Source of the DNA: an uncultured Hyphomicrobiaceae bacterium
GTDB taxonomy: Bacteria; Pseudomonadota; Alphaproteobacteria; Rhizobiales; CALHAX01
DNA: 37,095 nucleotides
Direction: 5' to 3'
NCBI GenBank assembly: GCA_937931785.1
Contig: CALHAX010000076.1
Coordinates: 1-37,095, forward strand
Shown: piece after piece, positions 1-8,109 of the stretch
Position numbering within the stretch: position 1 is the first letter of the stretch
Layout: each line of letters opens with the position of its first letter
Notes under the pieces: generated by a model
The model's database searches: none
What the model saw: the letters and a program-made list of their open reading frames with translations, nothing else
Told to the model about the DNA's origin: nothing
Program-made: the position numbers and the translations under genes

Positions 1-1
1 G

Positions 2-154
2 GAACACTTCGTCGCCGCCATGGCCTTGCCGAACAAGGTCGATGCGTTCCCGAAACTGGAACTGACAGTAAAGCTACCCGAACCGAAAGAGGCTTCGACC
101 TCTGCAGATGGTGACGCCGAAGGTGGCCGCCGCAGACGCAGGCGTCGCGGCTGA
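2..154 (+). CDS. 3' end of an unrecognised gene with Arg-rich tail (partial)
   Basis: The frame is open from the left edge and stops with TGA at 152-154, giving the last 50 residues of a protein. The tail changes from an ordinary segment (reads EHFVAAMALPNKVDAF) to a charged, low-complexity end finishing with seven arginines and a glycine. Such basic tails are common on alphaproteobacterial RNA-binding proteins and helicases, but 50 residues do not allow a family call. It converges with lepA, and 50 bp separate the two stop codons. No clear terminator was seen between them. Confidence 0.6.
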   Translation, partial: EHFVAAMALPNKVDAFPKLELTVKLPEPKEASTSADGDAEGGRRRRRRRG

Positions 155-204
155 TTGCGGCAGCTGTAAAGCGCAAAGAGCGCCAAACAATCAGACGGGC
201 ATCC

Positions 205-2064
205 TCAATTATCGTCCATTTTTAGTGCGGCGATAAACGCGTCCTGCGGAATATCCACCTTCCCGAATTGGCGCATCTTCTTCTTGCCCGCCTTCTGCTT
301 CTCAAGCAGCTTGCGCTTGCGCGTGATGTCACCGCCATAACATTTAGCCGTCACGTCCTTGCGCATCGCAGCAATCGTCTCGCGCGCGATCACTTTCGCG
401 CCAATCGAGGCTTGCACCGGAATCTTGAACAGGTGACGCGGAATAAGGTCCTTGAGTTTTTCGCACATGCCACGCCCACGCGCTTCGGCCCGATCCCGGT
501 GCACGATGATGGAAAGCGCATCGACCGGCTCGGCATTCACGAGGATCGACATCTTGACCAGGTTTTCAGGTTCATAGCCCTGGAGATGATAATCAAAGGA
601 CGCATAGCCCCGCGTGACGGACTTCAACCGGTCATAGAAATCGAACACCACTTCATTCAGTGGAAGTTCGTACACCACCATGGCCCGCGAACCAGCGTAT
701 GTCAGATCCTTCTGTCGTCCGCGGCGATCTTCGCACAGCTTCAAAACCATCCCGAGATATTCATCCGGAACAAGGATCGTCGCAGTGATCCAGGGCTCTT
801 CAATCCGCTCCACATGCACAGGATCCGGCATGTCTGATGGATTGTGCAACTCGATCATCTCTCCGTCTGTTTTGTAAATCTGGTAGATCACGCTCGGCGC
901 GGTTGTGATCAGATCGATGTTGAATTCCCGTTCAATCCGCTCGCGCACGATCTCAAGGTGCAACAACCCGAGGAAGCCGCATCGAAAACCAAACCCGAGC
1001 GCCGCGGACGTCTCCATCTCGTAGTCAAAGGATGCATCGTTCAGGCGCAGCTTGCCCATCGCTTCGCGCAAATCTTCGAACTCGGAATTATCGACCGGAA
1101 AGAGTCCGCAGAACACAACAGGTTGCGCAGGCTGAAACCCGGGCAACGGTTCAACACACCCTTTTTTCTCGTCCGTAACCGTGTCACCGACACGTGTGTC
1201 GGCAACTTCCTTGATGGCCGCGGTAAAGAAACCAATCTCACCCGGACCAAGGATGTTGGTCATCTCCTGTTTTGGCCGAAACACGCCAACCCGATCTACA
1301 AGATGGCTCGCGTTGGTCGACATCAACTTGATCCGTTGTCCCTTTTTAAGGAACCCGTCGATCACACGTACAAGCACGACGACGCCCAGATAGGGGTCAT
1401 ACCAGCTATCCACCAGCATCGCTTTGAGTGGAGCCTGCGGGTCGCCCGTCGGAGCGGGAAGCCGTTTGACAATCGCTTCAAGCACATCCGGCACACCAAC
1501 ACCGGTCTTGGCAGAGATTTCCACGGCATCCGACGCGTCCAGGCCAATCACATCCTCAACCTGCTGACGGATCCGGTCTGGTTCAGCCGCCGGAAGATCA
1601 ACCTTGTTCAACACCGTCACGATCTCATGGTCGTTATCAAGCGCCTGATACACATTCGCGAGCGTCTGAGCTTCAACGCCCTGGCTTGCATCCACCACCA
1701 GCAAAGACCCGTCACATGCCGCAAGGGAACGGTTGACCTCGTAAGCAAAGTCGACATGGCCAGGCGTATCGATCAGGTTCAGCTCGTAGGTGATCCCGTC
1801 CGATGCCGTATAATCCAATCGCACCGTCTGGGCCTTGATCGTGATTCCGCGCTCTTTCTCGATATCCATATTGTCGAGCACTTGCTCGGTCATTTCGCGG
1901 TCCGTAAGCCCACCAGTAACCTGGATCAGGCGGTCGGCGAGCGTCGACTTCCCATGATCGATGTGAGCAACGATCGAGAAATTGCGGATACGCTCAAGCG
2001 GCATCGTTTCCGGTTTCCCGGTCGCTGCAGGTGAACGAGATTTCGTAGCGGTTGTGTCGGTCAT
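205..2064 (-). CDS. lepA: Elongation factor 4 (LepA), ribosome back-translocase GTPase
   Basis: EF4 is a translational GTPase that binds the ribosome and is proposed to remobilise stalled or mis-translocated complexes. The 619-residue product matches the family length (about 600). The G1 motif AHIDHGKS lies at residues 33-40, followed by the G3 motif DTPGH and the G4 motif NKVD. The LepA-specific C-terminal domain is present, with the [15 protein letters not shown] stretch and the basic end [19 protein letters not shown]. The first ATG (2064) gives an N-terminal extension of about 20 residues relative to most homologues. An internal ATG at 2004 ([10 protein letters not shown]) is an alternative start, and neither has a strong Shine-Dalgarno. 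The identification itself is secure. Confidence 0.97.
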   Translation of the reverse strand: MTDTTATKSRSPAATGKPETMPLERIRNFSIVAHIDHGKSTLADRLIQVTGGLTDREMTEQVLDNMDIEKERGITIKAQTVRLDYTASDGITYELNLIDTPGHVDFAYEVNRSLAACDGSLLVVDASQGVEAQTLANVYQALDNDHEIVTVLNKVDLPAAEPDRIRQQVEDVIGLDASDAVEISAKTGVGVPDVLEAIVKRLPAPTGDPQAPLKAMLVDSWYDPYLGVVVLVRVIDGFLKKGQRIKLMSTNASHLVDRVGVFRPKQEMTNILGPGEIGFFTAAIKEVADTRVGDTVTDEKKGCVEPLPGFQPAQPVVFCGLFPVDNSEFEDLREAMGKLRLNDASFDYEMETSAALGFGFRCGFLGLLHLEIVRERIEREFNIDLITTAPSVIYQIYKTDGEMIELHNPSDMPDPVHVERIEEPWITATILVPDEYLGMVLKLCEDRRGRQKDLTYAGSRAMVVYELPLNEVVFDFYDRLKSVTRGYASFDYHLQGYEPENLVKMSILVNAEPVDALSIIVHRDRAEARGRGMCEKLKDLIPRHLFKIPVQASIGAKVIARETIAAMRKDVTAKCYGGDITRKRKLLEKQKAGKKKMRQFGKVDIPQDAFIAALKMDDN

Positions 2065-2164
2065 GTGAGCGGTGTAGCAGGCCGCAAGAGCGCGTCAAGC
2101 AGCGGATCGGCGTCGCAAGAACGCAGGCGTGAGCAACCAGCGTGCTCGCGCTGCAAAAACGCCT

Positions 2165-2893
2165 TCAGTCCTCAAGAAATACAGGCTGAACGCCGATCGC
2201 ATCCAGCACTTTGGCGGCCTCGATCACCCGTGGATCATCACTGGCGACGATACCACTAACGCCCTCAAGTGTCCTTGCAACTACGCGCCCACCATCGTCG
2301 TCGACCGGGAACATCACGATTGGCGTTGCCGCAGGTTGAAGCTTGCGGCCCTGTGGATTGGCAAAGGTCATGACCATTCCCCGAATCACCAGATCGTTCT
2401 CCGGCATATGATACGCCGTTATGAGTCGCGCCGAGCCCCTGTCCAGCGTAACAAAATGCAGGAATTGTGTACCTGTCGGCACCGTGATGACGCCTGATTG
2501 CTCATAACCCTTGTTGTGATCGCGAAAAACCAGGCCACCCGTATCCTCGTCCCACGCGATACTCATCGGATAAACCGTCAGGCGGTCCGTATCGGCAAAC
2601 GATTGCCGAACACAAACGTAGTCTTGCTCGTAATAGGAATACAACTCACGAGAGTATCCGCCGTACTCAATCCGTGCGAACGTCGCGGCCAACGCCGTCG
2701 CATCTGTCGGGTCGATTCCCAGAGCGCGCTCGACCTTGCGCAAGGTCTTGGTGCTGTACTCACCTTTCAGGAGCCTGAAAATCGTGGATTCTCCCACGAG
2801 CGCCTTGTCAGCGAGATCGCGCTGTGACCACCCAAGGCGATCAAGATCCGTGCGTATACGTTCGATCGCTGCATTATCCGTCACGTCGCTCAT
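2165..2893 (-). CDS. XRE/Cro-type helix-turn-helix transcriptional regulator
   Basis: The 242-residue product has an N-terminal helix-turn-helix of Cro/C1 type at about residues 10-60 (reads LGWSQRDLADKALVGEST then FRLLKGEYSTKTLRKVERAL). A C-terminal domain of about 170 residues follows, starting GGYSRELYSYYEQDYVCVRQS. It resembles the uncharacterised sensing domain seen on other proteobacterial XRE regulators, but I cannot name its ligand. ATG at 2893 is chosen because upstream in-frame starts (ATG 2956, TTG 2977) add only non-conserved residues. It lies 100 bp upstream of lepA in the same direction but is probably a separate unit. Its target is unknown. Confidence 0.85.
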   Translation of the reverse strand: MSDVTDNAAIERIRTDLDRLGWSQRDLADKALVGESTIFRLLKGEYSTKTLRKVERALGIDPTDATALAATFARIEYGGYSRELYSYYEQDYVCVRQSFADTDRLTVYPMSIAWDEDTGGLVFRDHNKGYEQSGVITVPTGTQFLHFVTLDRGSARLITAYHMPENDLVIRGMVMTFANPQGRKLQPAATPIVMFPVDDDGGRVVARTLEGVSGIVASDDPRVIEAAKVLDAIGVQPVFLED

Positions 2894-3275
2894 GCCGTCC
2901 GCACCTGCACAAATGCCCTCAAAAGATGTATGGTCTCCATTGCCCGGTCGCCTCATCGTCCAGAGCAGCGCCACCAAAAACCATCAAAACGCATTCAAGC
3001 TATAACGATATGACCGCGTTGTGACTATGGTCAAATAGGCCAACACGCGCGAAAACAGTGTCCAGAATTGAATATGCATAAGAGGGCGAACCTGATCATT
3101 TATTCCAAAAACGAAATACAATTGACATGAAAATCAACTAGGTACATGACAAAGTAAGACGTATTCACCGCATTTGAACTAATTTTGCTCAGTATTCATC
3201 TTATCGTGAGTGTCATGCAGATCTCCAAAGGTGATCGTCGACTGAAAACACTCTTGATACAGGAATAAATGCATC
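2894..3275. other. AT-rich intergenic region, probable divergent promoter
   Basis: This roughly 380-bp stretch separates the leftward XRE gene from rightward genes and is more AT-rich than its surroundings. A TTGACA hexamer lies at 3122-3127, but no convincing -10 box follows at 16-18 bp. I see no gene, RNA or strong hairpin. It presumably carries promoters for the flanking genes. Confidence 0.4.
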
Positions 3276-3506
3276 GTGAGCGCCCCCAACGCGACCGATG
3301 CATTTTGGGGCGCCGCAGAGCAGTCTGCGGCGTCCGTCCATGTCCCCAGCGTCAACAACACACCAGGCTTTAAGGCTGACGGAAGACCGCAGGGCGTCGC
3401 CACGATGGAGATGCTAGGCTCTGTTACGAGCAACAAACCGGTCAGGCTTCACTCACCCCGGAACGCGTTGCAGATCGTTAGCAACACGCTGGATGCGCCT
3501 TCTTGA
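3276..3506 (+). CDS. Small hypothetical protein upstream of GMC oxidoreductase
   Basis: This is a 76-codon frame starting at GTG (3276), preceded by AGGAA about 10 bp upstream, and ending 2 bp before the ATG of the GMC oxidoreductase gene. The product is polar, with no signal peptide, membrane segment or motif I recognise (begins MSAPNATDAFWGAAEQ). The placement and ribosome-binding site suggest a translated leader or small partner gene. It could equally be a chance frame in a 5' leader. Confidence 0.4.
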   Translation: MSAPNATDAFWGAAEQSAASVHVPSVNNTPGFKADGRPQGVATMEMLGSVTSNKPVRLHSPRNALQIVSNTLDAPS

Positions 3507-3508
3507 AC

Positions 3509-5200
3509 ATGACCGACCACACTCCGCCTTCACATCAACGTTTGACGTCCCCACACAATCAGATGGCAGCACACTATGACGTGGTGATTGTCGGCTCTGG
3601 CTATGGTGGAGGCGTCGCCGCGTCCCGTCTGTCCCGCGCTGGAAAGAGGGTTGCGGTGATCGAGCGTGGCAAGGAATTCGCAACCGGGAATTTTCCTTCC
3701 CGTCTACCGGAACTCCGTCGAGAACTGCAGGTCTCTGGTGGCAAGATGCGGATCGGCGGCGAACGTGGCCTGTTCGATATGCGCCTCGGCGAGGACATTC
3801 ACGTTCTTGTTGGCTGCGGTGTCGGCGGTGGATCCTTGATCAACGCCGGGGTCGCATTGCAGCCCGATGCAAGAGTCTTCGAGGACGACGTCTGGCCCGG
3901 CCAGATCCGTCAGGACGGCTTGCTTGCAGAAGGGTATCGCCGCGCGCGCACATGGCTTCGGCCGGCGGAAGATAACGGTGCCACCATACGTCAGAAATTC
4001 AAGGCGCTGGATCGCGCCAGCTCCGCCGTCGGCACGTCTCCCAAACCAGCAGATGTCGTGATCAGCTTTGACGACACAATCAATGCTGCAGGTATCCTGC
4101 AATCCGCCTGCACACGTTGTGGAGATTGCTGTGCCGGATGCAACGTCGGCGCAAAAAATACGGTGGCCCTGACCTATCTTCCAGATGCCGTCGCACACGG
4201 GGCTGAAGTCTACGCAGAACTGACCGTCTCCCACGTGTCGCGCGAGAACAACGCGTGGAGAGTCAATTTCCGTACTGATCCCAAAGCAACAACAGACGAC
4301 AATCATCCACCATCGGTCACAGCTGATCAGGTTATCCTGGCCGCCGGCACACTTGGCTCATCCGAAATTCTTCTCCGTTCACGCGATTCAGGCCTCTCGC
4401 TTTCAGACAAGGTCGGTGAAGGATTTTCGGCAAACGGCGACATCATCGCCTTCGGTTACGGCGCAACAGAGCCCGTGAACGCCATCGGGACAGGACATCC
4501 GCCACGCGAGGACGTTGAGACAGTCGGCGCATCTGTATCCGGACAAATCCGCGTTCAGAACAGCAAGAAACTATCCCACGAAATGTATATCCAGGAAGGC
4601 GTCCTCCCCTCCGCACTCGCACCGCTACTCCCGATCTTTTTTGTTCCTGGCGGACGGCTGCTCGGCGCAGCGCAATCCCTGCTTAAAGGTGTCTACAAGG
4701 GGCCATTAAACCACCTGCACACCTTCTTTGTGGTCAGTCATGATAGCGGTTCGGGCCGAATGGTCATCGAGGACGACAAGCTCAAGGTCAAATGGCCAGG
4801 CGCAGAAGAGGAACCCGTCAACGCGCGTGTCGACGGCGCTCTCAAGTCTCTGGTGGAGAAAAACGGCGGTGACTACATCAAAAGCCCACTCGCGGCTACA
4901 TCTGTCGGATCGAAACCCGCGACGGCGCATCCTCTCGGCGGCTGCGCCATGGCAACGGATCGCACTTCAGGCGTCGTCAACCACAAAGGCCAGGTCTATG
5001 ACGGTGCACCAGACGCGCATGACACCGCCGTGCACGAGGGGCTCTACGTGATAGACGGGTCAGTGATACCACGTTCGCTCGGTTGCAATCCGTTGCTGAC
5101 CATCACGGCACTCGCAGAACGGACCATGATTCATATGGCAGCCGACCAGGACCTGACATTCGACGCACAGCCAGCAACCCACGTGGTCGCGGCGGAGTAG
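3509..5200 (+). CDS. GMC-family FAD oxidoreductase, cholesterol oxidase-like
   Basis: GMC enzymes oxidise alcohols or sterol-type hydroxyls with FAD. The 563-residue product has the N-terminal dinucleotide-binding motif GSGYGG at residues 29-34 and the ChoD-type segment GCGVGGGSLINAGV. The C-terminal GMC block reads HPLGGCAM near 474 and LGCNPLLTITALAER near 524. A compact cysteine cluster (CTRCGDCCAGC, about residues 200-210) resembles the one in actinobacterial ChoD-like proteins. The substrate cannot be read from sequence, and sterol, terpenoid or other alcohols are possible. ATG 3509 is the first ATG. A second ATG at 3563 (MAAHYDVVIVG) would start right at the Rossmann fold and is also plausible. 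It converges with the GST gene 11 bp away. Confidence 0.9.
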   Translation: MTDHTPPSHQRLTSPHNQMAAHYDVVIVGSGYGGGVAASRLSRAGKRVAVIERGKEFATGNFPSRLPELRRELQVSGGKMRIGGERGLFDMRLGEDIHVLVGCGVGGGSLINAGVALQPDARVFEDDVWPGQIRQDGLLAEGYRRARTWLRPAEDNGATIRQKFKALDRASSAVGTSPKPADVVISFDDTINAAGILQSACTRCGDCCAGCNVGAKNTVALTYLPDAVAHGAEVYAELTVSHVSRENNAWRVNFRTDPKATTDDNHPPSVTADQVILAAGTLGSSEILLRSRDSGLSLSDKVGEGFSANGDIIAFGYGATEPVNAIGTGHPPREDVETVGASVSGQIRVQNSKKLSHEMYIQEGVLPSALAPLLPIFFVPGGRLLGAAQSLLKGVYKGPLNHLHTFFVVSHDSGSGRMVIEDDKLKVKWPGAEEEPVNARVDGALKSLVEKNGGDYIKSPLAATSVGSKPATAHPLGGCAMATDRTSGVVNHKGQVYDGAPDAHDTAVHEGLYVIDGSVIPRSLGCNPLLTITALAERTMIHMAADQDLTFDAQPATHVVAAE

Positions 5201-5211
5201 CTGAAATCGAG

Positions 5212-5817
5212 TCAGGTCGCGCCCGGCAAACCTGGCATCGCAACATACCCGGGCAGACTTTCAACCCGCCGACACCACGCCTGCACAGCGGGCCATTTTG
5301 CCAGGTCCATGCCACCTTCGTGGCTCAGCGCGGTGTAGGGATAACACCCGAGATCTGCCAGCGTGAACCGGTCAAGCGACAACCAGTCGTGATCCATCAA
5401 CCGATGCTCAAGCATGTCGAGTGCATCGCTTGCGGCCTTGGTCAACGCAGCCTGATCGAGCCCGCGCTTGAAGATAATGTTGGCGCGAACCATGGCCAGA
5501 CCGTTGAACACTTCATTCACGGAAAAAGACAACCATTGCTGAACATCCGCCATCTCGGCCGGTGCATCAGGATAAAGTTCCGGTTTGCCGTACGTGCGCG
5601 CGAGGTACACCATGATTGCCGCAGAATCCCGCAGCAGAACATCGCCATCGTCCAGTACCGGAACCTTGTGCAGCGGGTTGAGCGCAACGAAATCAGAGTC
5701 AAACTGGTCCTTGTGACGAAGATCAATATCAACGCGATCATATTCCTGCCCGAGCATCGAGAGCAGCATTCGAATCTTGTGACAATTGCCGGAGAGTTCG
5801 AAGTCATAGAGTTTCAT
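5212..5817 (-). CDS. Glutathione S-transferase family protein
   Basis: The 201-residue cytosolic protein has an N-terminal thioredoxin-fold domain (reads MKLYDFELSGNCHKIRMLL) and an all-helical C-terminal domain. Ser9 in the LSGNC motif sits where Ser-type bacterial GSTs place the residue that activates glutathione. The cis-Pro loop reads KVPVLDDGD, followed by the glutathione-contacting RDSAAI. It is the downstream gene of a two-gene unit with the M24 protein (15 bp between stop and start), with AGGGA upstream of the ATG. The pairing suggests related small-molecule or peptide-conjugate metabolism, but the substrate is unknown. Confidence 0.9.
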   Translation of the reverse strand: MKLYDFELSGNCHKIRMLLSMLGQEYDRVDIDLRHKDQFDSDFVALNPLHKVPVLDDGDVLLRDSAAIMVYLARTYGKPELYPDAPAEMADVQQWLSFSVNEVFNGLAMVRANIIFKRGLDQAALTKAASDALDMLEHRLMDHDWLSLDRFTLADLGCYPYTALSHEGGMDLAKWPAVQAWCRRVESLPGYVAMPGLPGAT

Positions 5818-5832
5818 AGTTGATTATCCCTG

Positions 5833-6993
5833 TCAGGAGCCAATTACGATTTGGTTGAGACTGGCGTTGGACAACGACTCGGCTTCGTTCTCCATAACCA
5901 CCGATGTGCGTCCAAGTGAGGCCGCAAAACCCGTATCGGAGTCAAAAATGATCATATGAAGAAAAAACACCATGCCCGGCTGGATGACAACCGGATTGCC
6001 AGCGTAGAACATCGGCCAGTCCATCCAGTTCGGCGCAAACGTCGCGCCCAGACTATAGCCGCACGCGTTCATACGTGCGTTGGAAAGTCCGCGTTCATCA
6101 AGCATGCTCGCGTGCGCCTGGAACACCTCGCCCATCGTTGCGCCAGGCTTCAGAGCTGCTTCACAGGCCAGAAGCGTGTCGTGCGCTGCCTCATGCAGAA
6201 ACGCCTGTCGGTCTGAGGCTTTGCCGATCACAAGCGTATTCATCATCGCCGCATGATAATGGCGATACGTACCGGCCCATTCGAGCGTGAGTTGATCCTG
6301 CGTATCAAGATAGCGTCGACCGGTGAAGTACCGGCACATGAGGGCACCGTCTCCCGAACCGATGATGAATTCATTTGCAGGATAATCCCCACCACCTTCG
6401 AATACGGCAGCATTCATTGCTGACAGAATCTCGCCTTCGAATGCCCCTGGCCCCACTAGATCGATGGCACGTTCCAAAGCCGCATCGGCCAGTGCTCCCG
6501 CCTCGCGGCAGTATTCAATTTCCTTCGGGCTCTTGATTAGACGTAACTTCGACACCAGAAAGGATGCATCCTTCAACGCGCAGAATCCATGAAAGCCCTT
6601 TTCGAGCGACCGCCCGTTCGCAGCCGTCAAACCATAGGAGTCCCACTCCACGCCCAGTGTCTTGTCACGACAATGATGTTCTTCAAGGATCGACTTCAGA
6701 TCATCGACCGGATTGGCACCCGACGCGTCACGCCAAACGCGAATATCATCAATAATGGATGTAAACTGGGCCTGCCGGAAATCTGGCGCGCGCGTGAGCA
6801 GAGTCATTTTACCATCAGCGCTGAGGTACAGGCACTGAAAGAACACGAAGCCAAACGTGTCATATCCCGTCAGATAGTACATCGACTCCTGACGAAAGAT
6901 CAGCAGTCCGTCGAGGCCGTCCTGAATCATCGCAGCGCACGCCTTCGCACGGCGCGCTGCAAGCTCGTCTTCGGAAAAATGAATATGCTTCAT
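5833..6993 (-). CDS. M24-family (creatinase/Xaa-Pro peptidase-fold) protein lacking canonical metal ligands
   Basis: The 386-residue product has the two-domain creatinase/prolidase layout, with an N-terminal domain (about 1-140) and a pita-bread domain. In classical M24 peptidases the pita-bread fold holds two metals through Asp, Asp, His, Glu and Glu. Here the region of the two Asp reads LEWAGTYRHYHAAMMNT (about 233-250) and the usual GHGIG His position reads CGYSLGATFAPNW (about 308-320), so several ligands are replaced. This pattern occurs in the creatinase/ectoine-hydrolase branch, which works without metal. Amide or C-N hydrolysis of a small compound is therefore likelier than dipeptide cleavage. 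A GGGGAG element lies just upstream of ATG 6993. It forms a unit with the GST. Confidence 0.85.
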   Translation of the reverse strand: MKHIHFSEDELAARRAKACAAMIQDGLDGLLIFRQESMYYLTGYDTFGFVFFQCLYLSADGKMTLLTRAPDFRQAQFTSIIDDIRVWRDASGANPVDDLKSILEEHHCRDKTLGVEWDSYGLTAANGRSLEKGFHGFCALKDASFLVSKLRLIKSPKEIEYCREAGALADAALERAIDLVGPGAFEGEILSAMNAAVFEGGGDYPANEFIIGSGDGALMCRYFTGRRYLDTQDQLTLEWAGTYRHYHAAMMNTLVIGKASDRQAFLHEAAHDTLLACEAALKPGATMGEVFQAHASMLDERGLSNARMNACGYSLGATFAPNWMDWPMFYAGNPVVIQPGMVFFLHMIIFDSDTGFAASLGRTSVVMENEAESLSNASLNQIVIGS

Positions 6994-7127
6994 CGCATGG
7001 GCTCCCCAACCACAGACTTGCTAACGCGCCTTTCCCGGCACATCAGCCTGCAACGAAACACGTGTCATGCTCGCAACGCAATCAAAACAGTTCCAAGTTG
7101 ACGTGAAACAATTTACGCACGGGCGTC

Positions 7128-7640
7128 ATGGTTTCGATCTCGTCATCCAGCGCAAGCATTCCCTTCACCCGCCGCCACCGCTGGCGATGGTGGGTCATGC
7201 TCGTAATGGGCAGCGCCTTTCTCGTTTACGGCCTGGCCCTGCTCACCAGTCCGGCGTGGGACAACCGGGGCATCATCAACGTAGACGGTGTCTGGCTCTG
7301 GCTCCGCGGTGAAACATATCTGGTGTTCGGTTTCATGCAGGCCCTGATCGGCGGTGGATACATACGCCTGACCTCACGCCCGGCGGAGGCCGTGGCGGTT
7401 ACTCAACAAGGCATCAGCGTGCGTCGCCTGTATGGAACGCAGCACATCGACTGGCAGGACGTCACGACCGTGCGCAAAGGCCGAACGTCCCTGCTCGTCG
7501 CCGCAACGCCGATTTCGCTATGGAAGCTGTTCCTGTGCGACCCACGTCTGATGCGGCTCGACACCACCGTCATCGATGCAAGTGTCGACGATCTGATGCA
7601 GCTCATCGAAACCTACAGCGGTGTTCACCAGCAAATGTAA
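7128..7640 (+). CDS. Two-TM membrane protein with bacterial PH-like domain
   Basis: The 170-residue protein has a basic N-terminus, then two hydrophobic segments (about 23-41, VMLVMGSAFLVYGLALL, and about 60-80) and a cytoplasmic part of about 90 residues. The segment VTQQGISVRRLYGTQHIDW followed by QDVTTVR has the strand pattern of bacterial PH (bPH/YdbS-like) domains. No function can be assigned. It is divergent from the M24 gene, with the shared upstream region at 6994-7127, and converges with the FKBP gene. Confidence 0.65.
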   Translation: MVSISSSSASIPFTRRHRWRWWVMLVMGSAFLVYGLALLTSPAWDNRGIINVDGVWLWLRGETYLVFGFMQALIGGGYIRLTSRPAEAVAVTQQGISVRRLYGTQHIDWQDVTTVRKGRTSLLVAATPISLWKLFLCDPRLMRLDTTVIDASVDDLMQLIETYSGVHQQM

Positions 7641-7657
7641 GACGGGCAGCCGTCGAC

Positions 7658-8011
7658 TTACGACTTCACATCCAGCAATTCGACATCGAAGATCAGCGTC
7701 GCATTCGGTGGAATGACACCGCCAGCACCACGCGCGCCATAACCAAGTTCCGGCGGGATCGTCAGTGTGCGCTTACCACCGACCTGCATTGTAGACACAC
7801 CTTCGTCCCACCCCTTGATCACCTGTCCAACGCCAATGGAAAACTCGAACGGCTGCCCGCGATCGACGGAGCTGTCGAACTTCGCACCACGTGCGCCGTT
7901 GTCATCCAGCCAGCCGGTGTAATGCATTACGCAGGTCTGCCCGGTCTGTGGGCTCGCGCCCGTGCCAACTTCTGCGTCAGCAATCGTCATGCCTGAAGGT
8001 GTTGTTGTCAT
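7658..8011 (-). CDS. FKBP-type peptidyl-prolyl cis-trans isomerase
   Basis: This is a 117-residue single-domain FKBP without a signal peptide, so it is likely cytoplasmic. Family hallmarks are VMHYTGWLDDNG, FDSSVDRGQPFEFSIG, VIKGWDEGVSTMQVGGKR and IPPELGYGARGAGGVIPPNATLIF, which cover the hydrophobic active-site pocket. It catalyses prolyl cis-trans isomerisation and assists folding. ATG 8011 is preferred over in-frame starts further upstream because GAGAG lies about 8-12 nt upstream and the fold begins soon after. Confidence 0.93.
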   Translation of the reverse strand: MTTTPSGMTIADAEVGTGASPQTGQTCVMHYTGWLDDNGARGAKFDSSVDRGQPFEFSIGVGQVIKGWDEGVSTMQVGGKRTLTIPPELGYGARGAGGVIPPNATLIFDVELLDVKS

Positions 8012-8109
8012 TTGTTTTCTCTCAGCGCATTGCGCTGCCCTCAATGGAACGCCAGTCGTCACGCGAACGACAGATCGGCCAGGTTGAATTTGATTGCAAG
8101 TGATGCACG

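Noticed and set aside
844-2034. Long open frame (396 codons) opposite lepA on the plus strand
   Set aside because: It lies wholly inside the secure lepA gene, its product is His/Arg-rich and resembles no family, and it reflects codon structure of the coding strand.
3122-3150. TTGACA promoter before the small ORF and GMC gene
   Set aside because: The -35 is perfect, but the bases 16-18 bp later do not form a recognisable -10, so it was left as an observation inside the intergenic entry.
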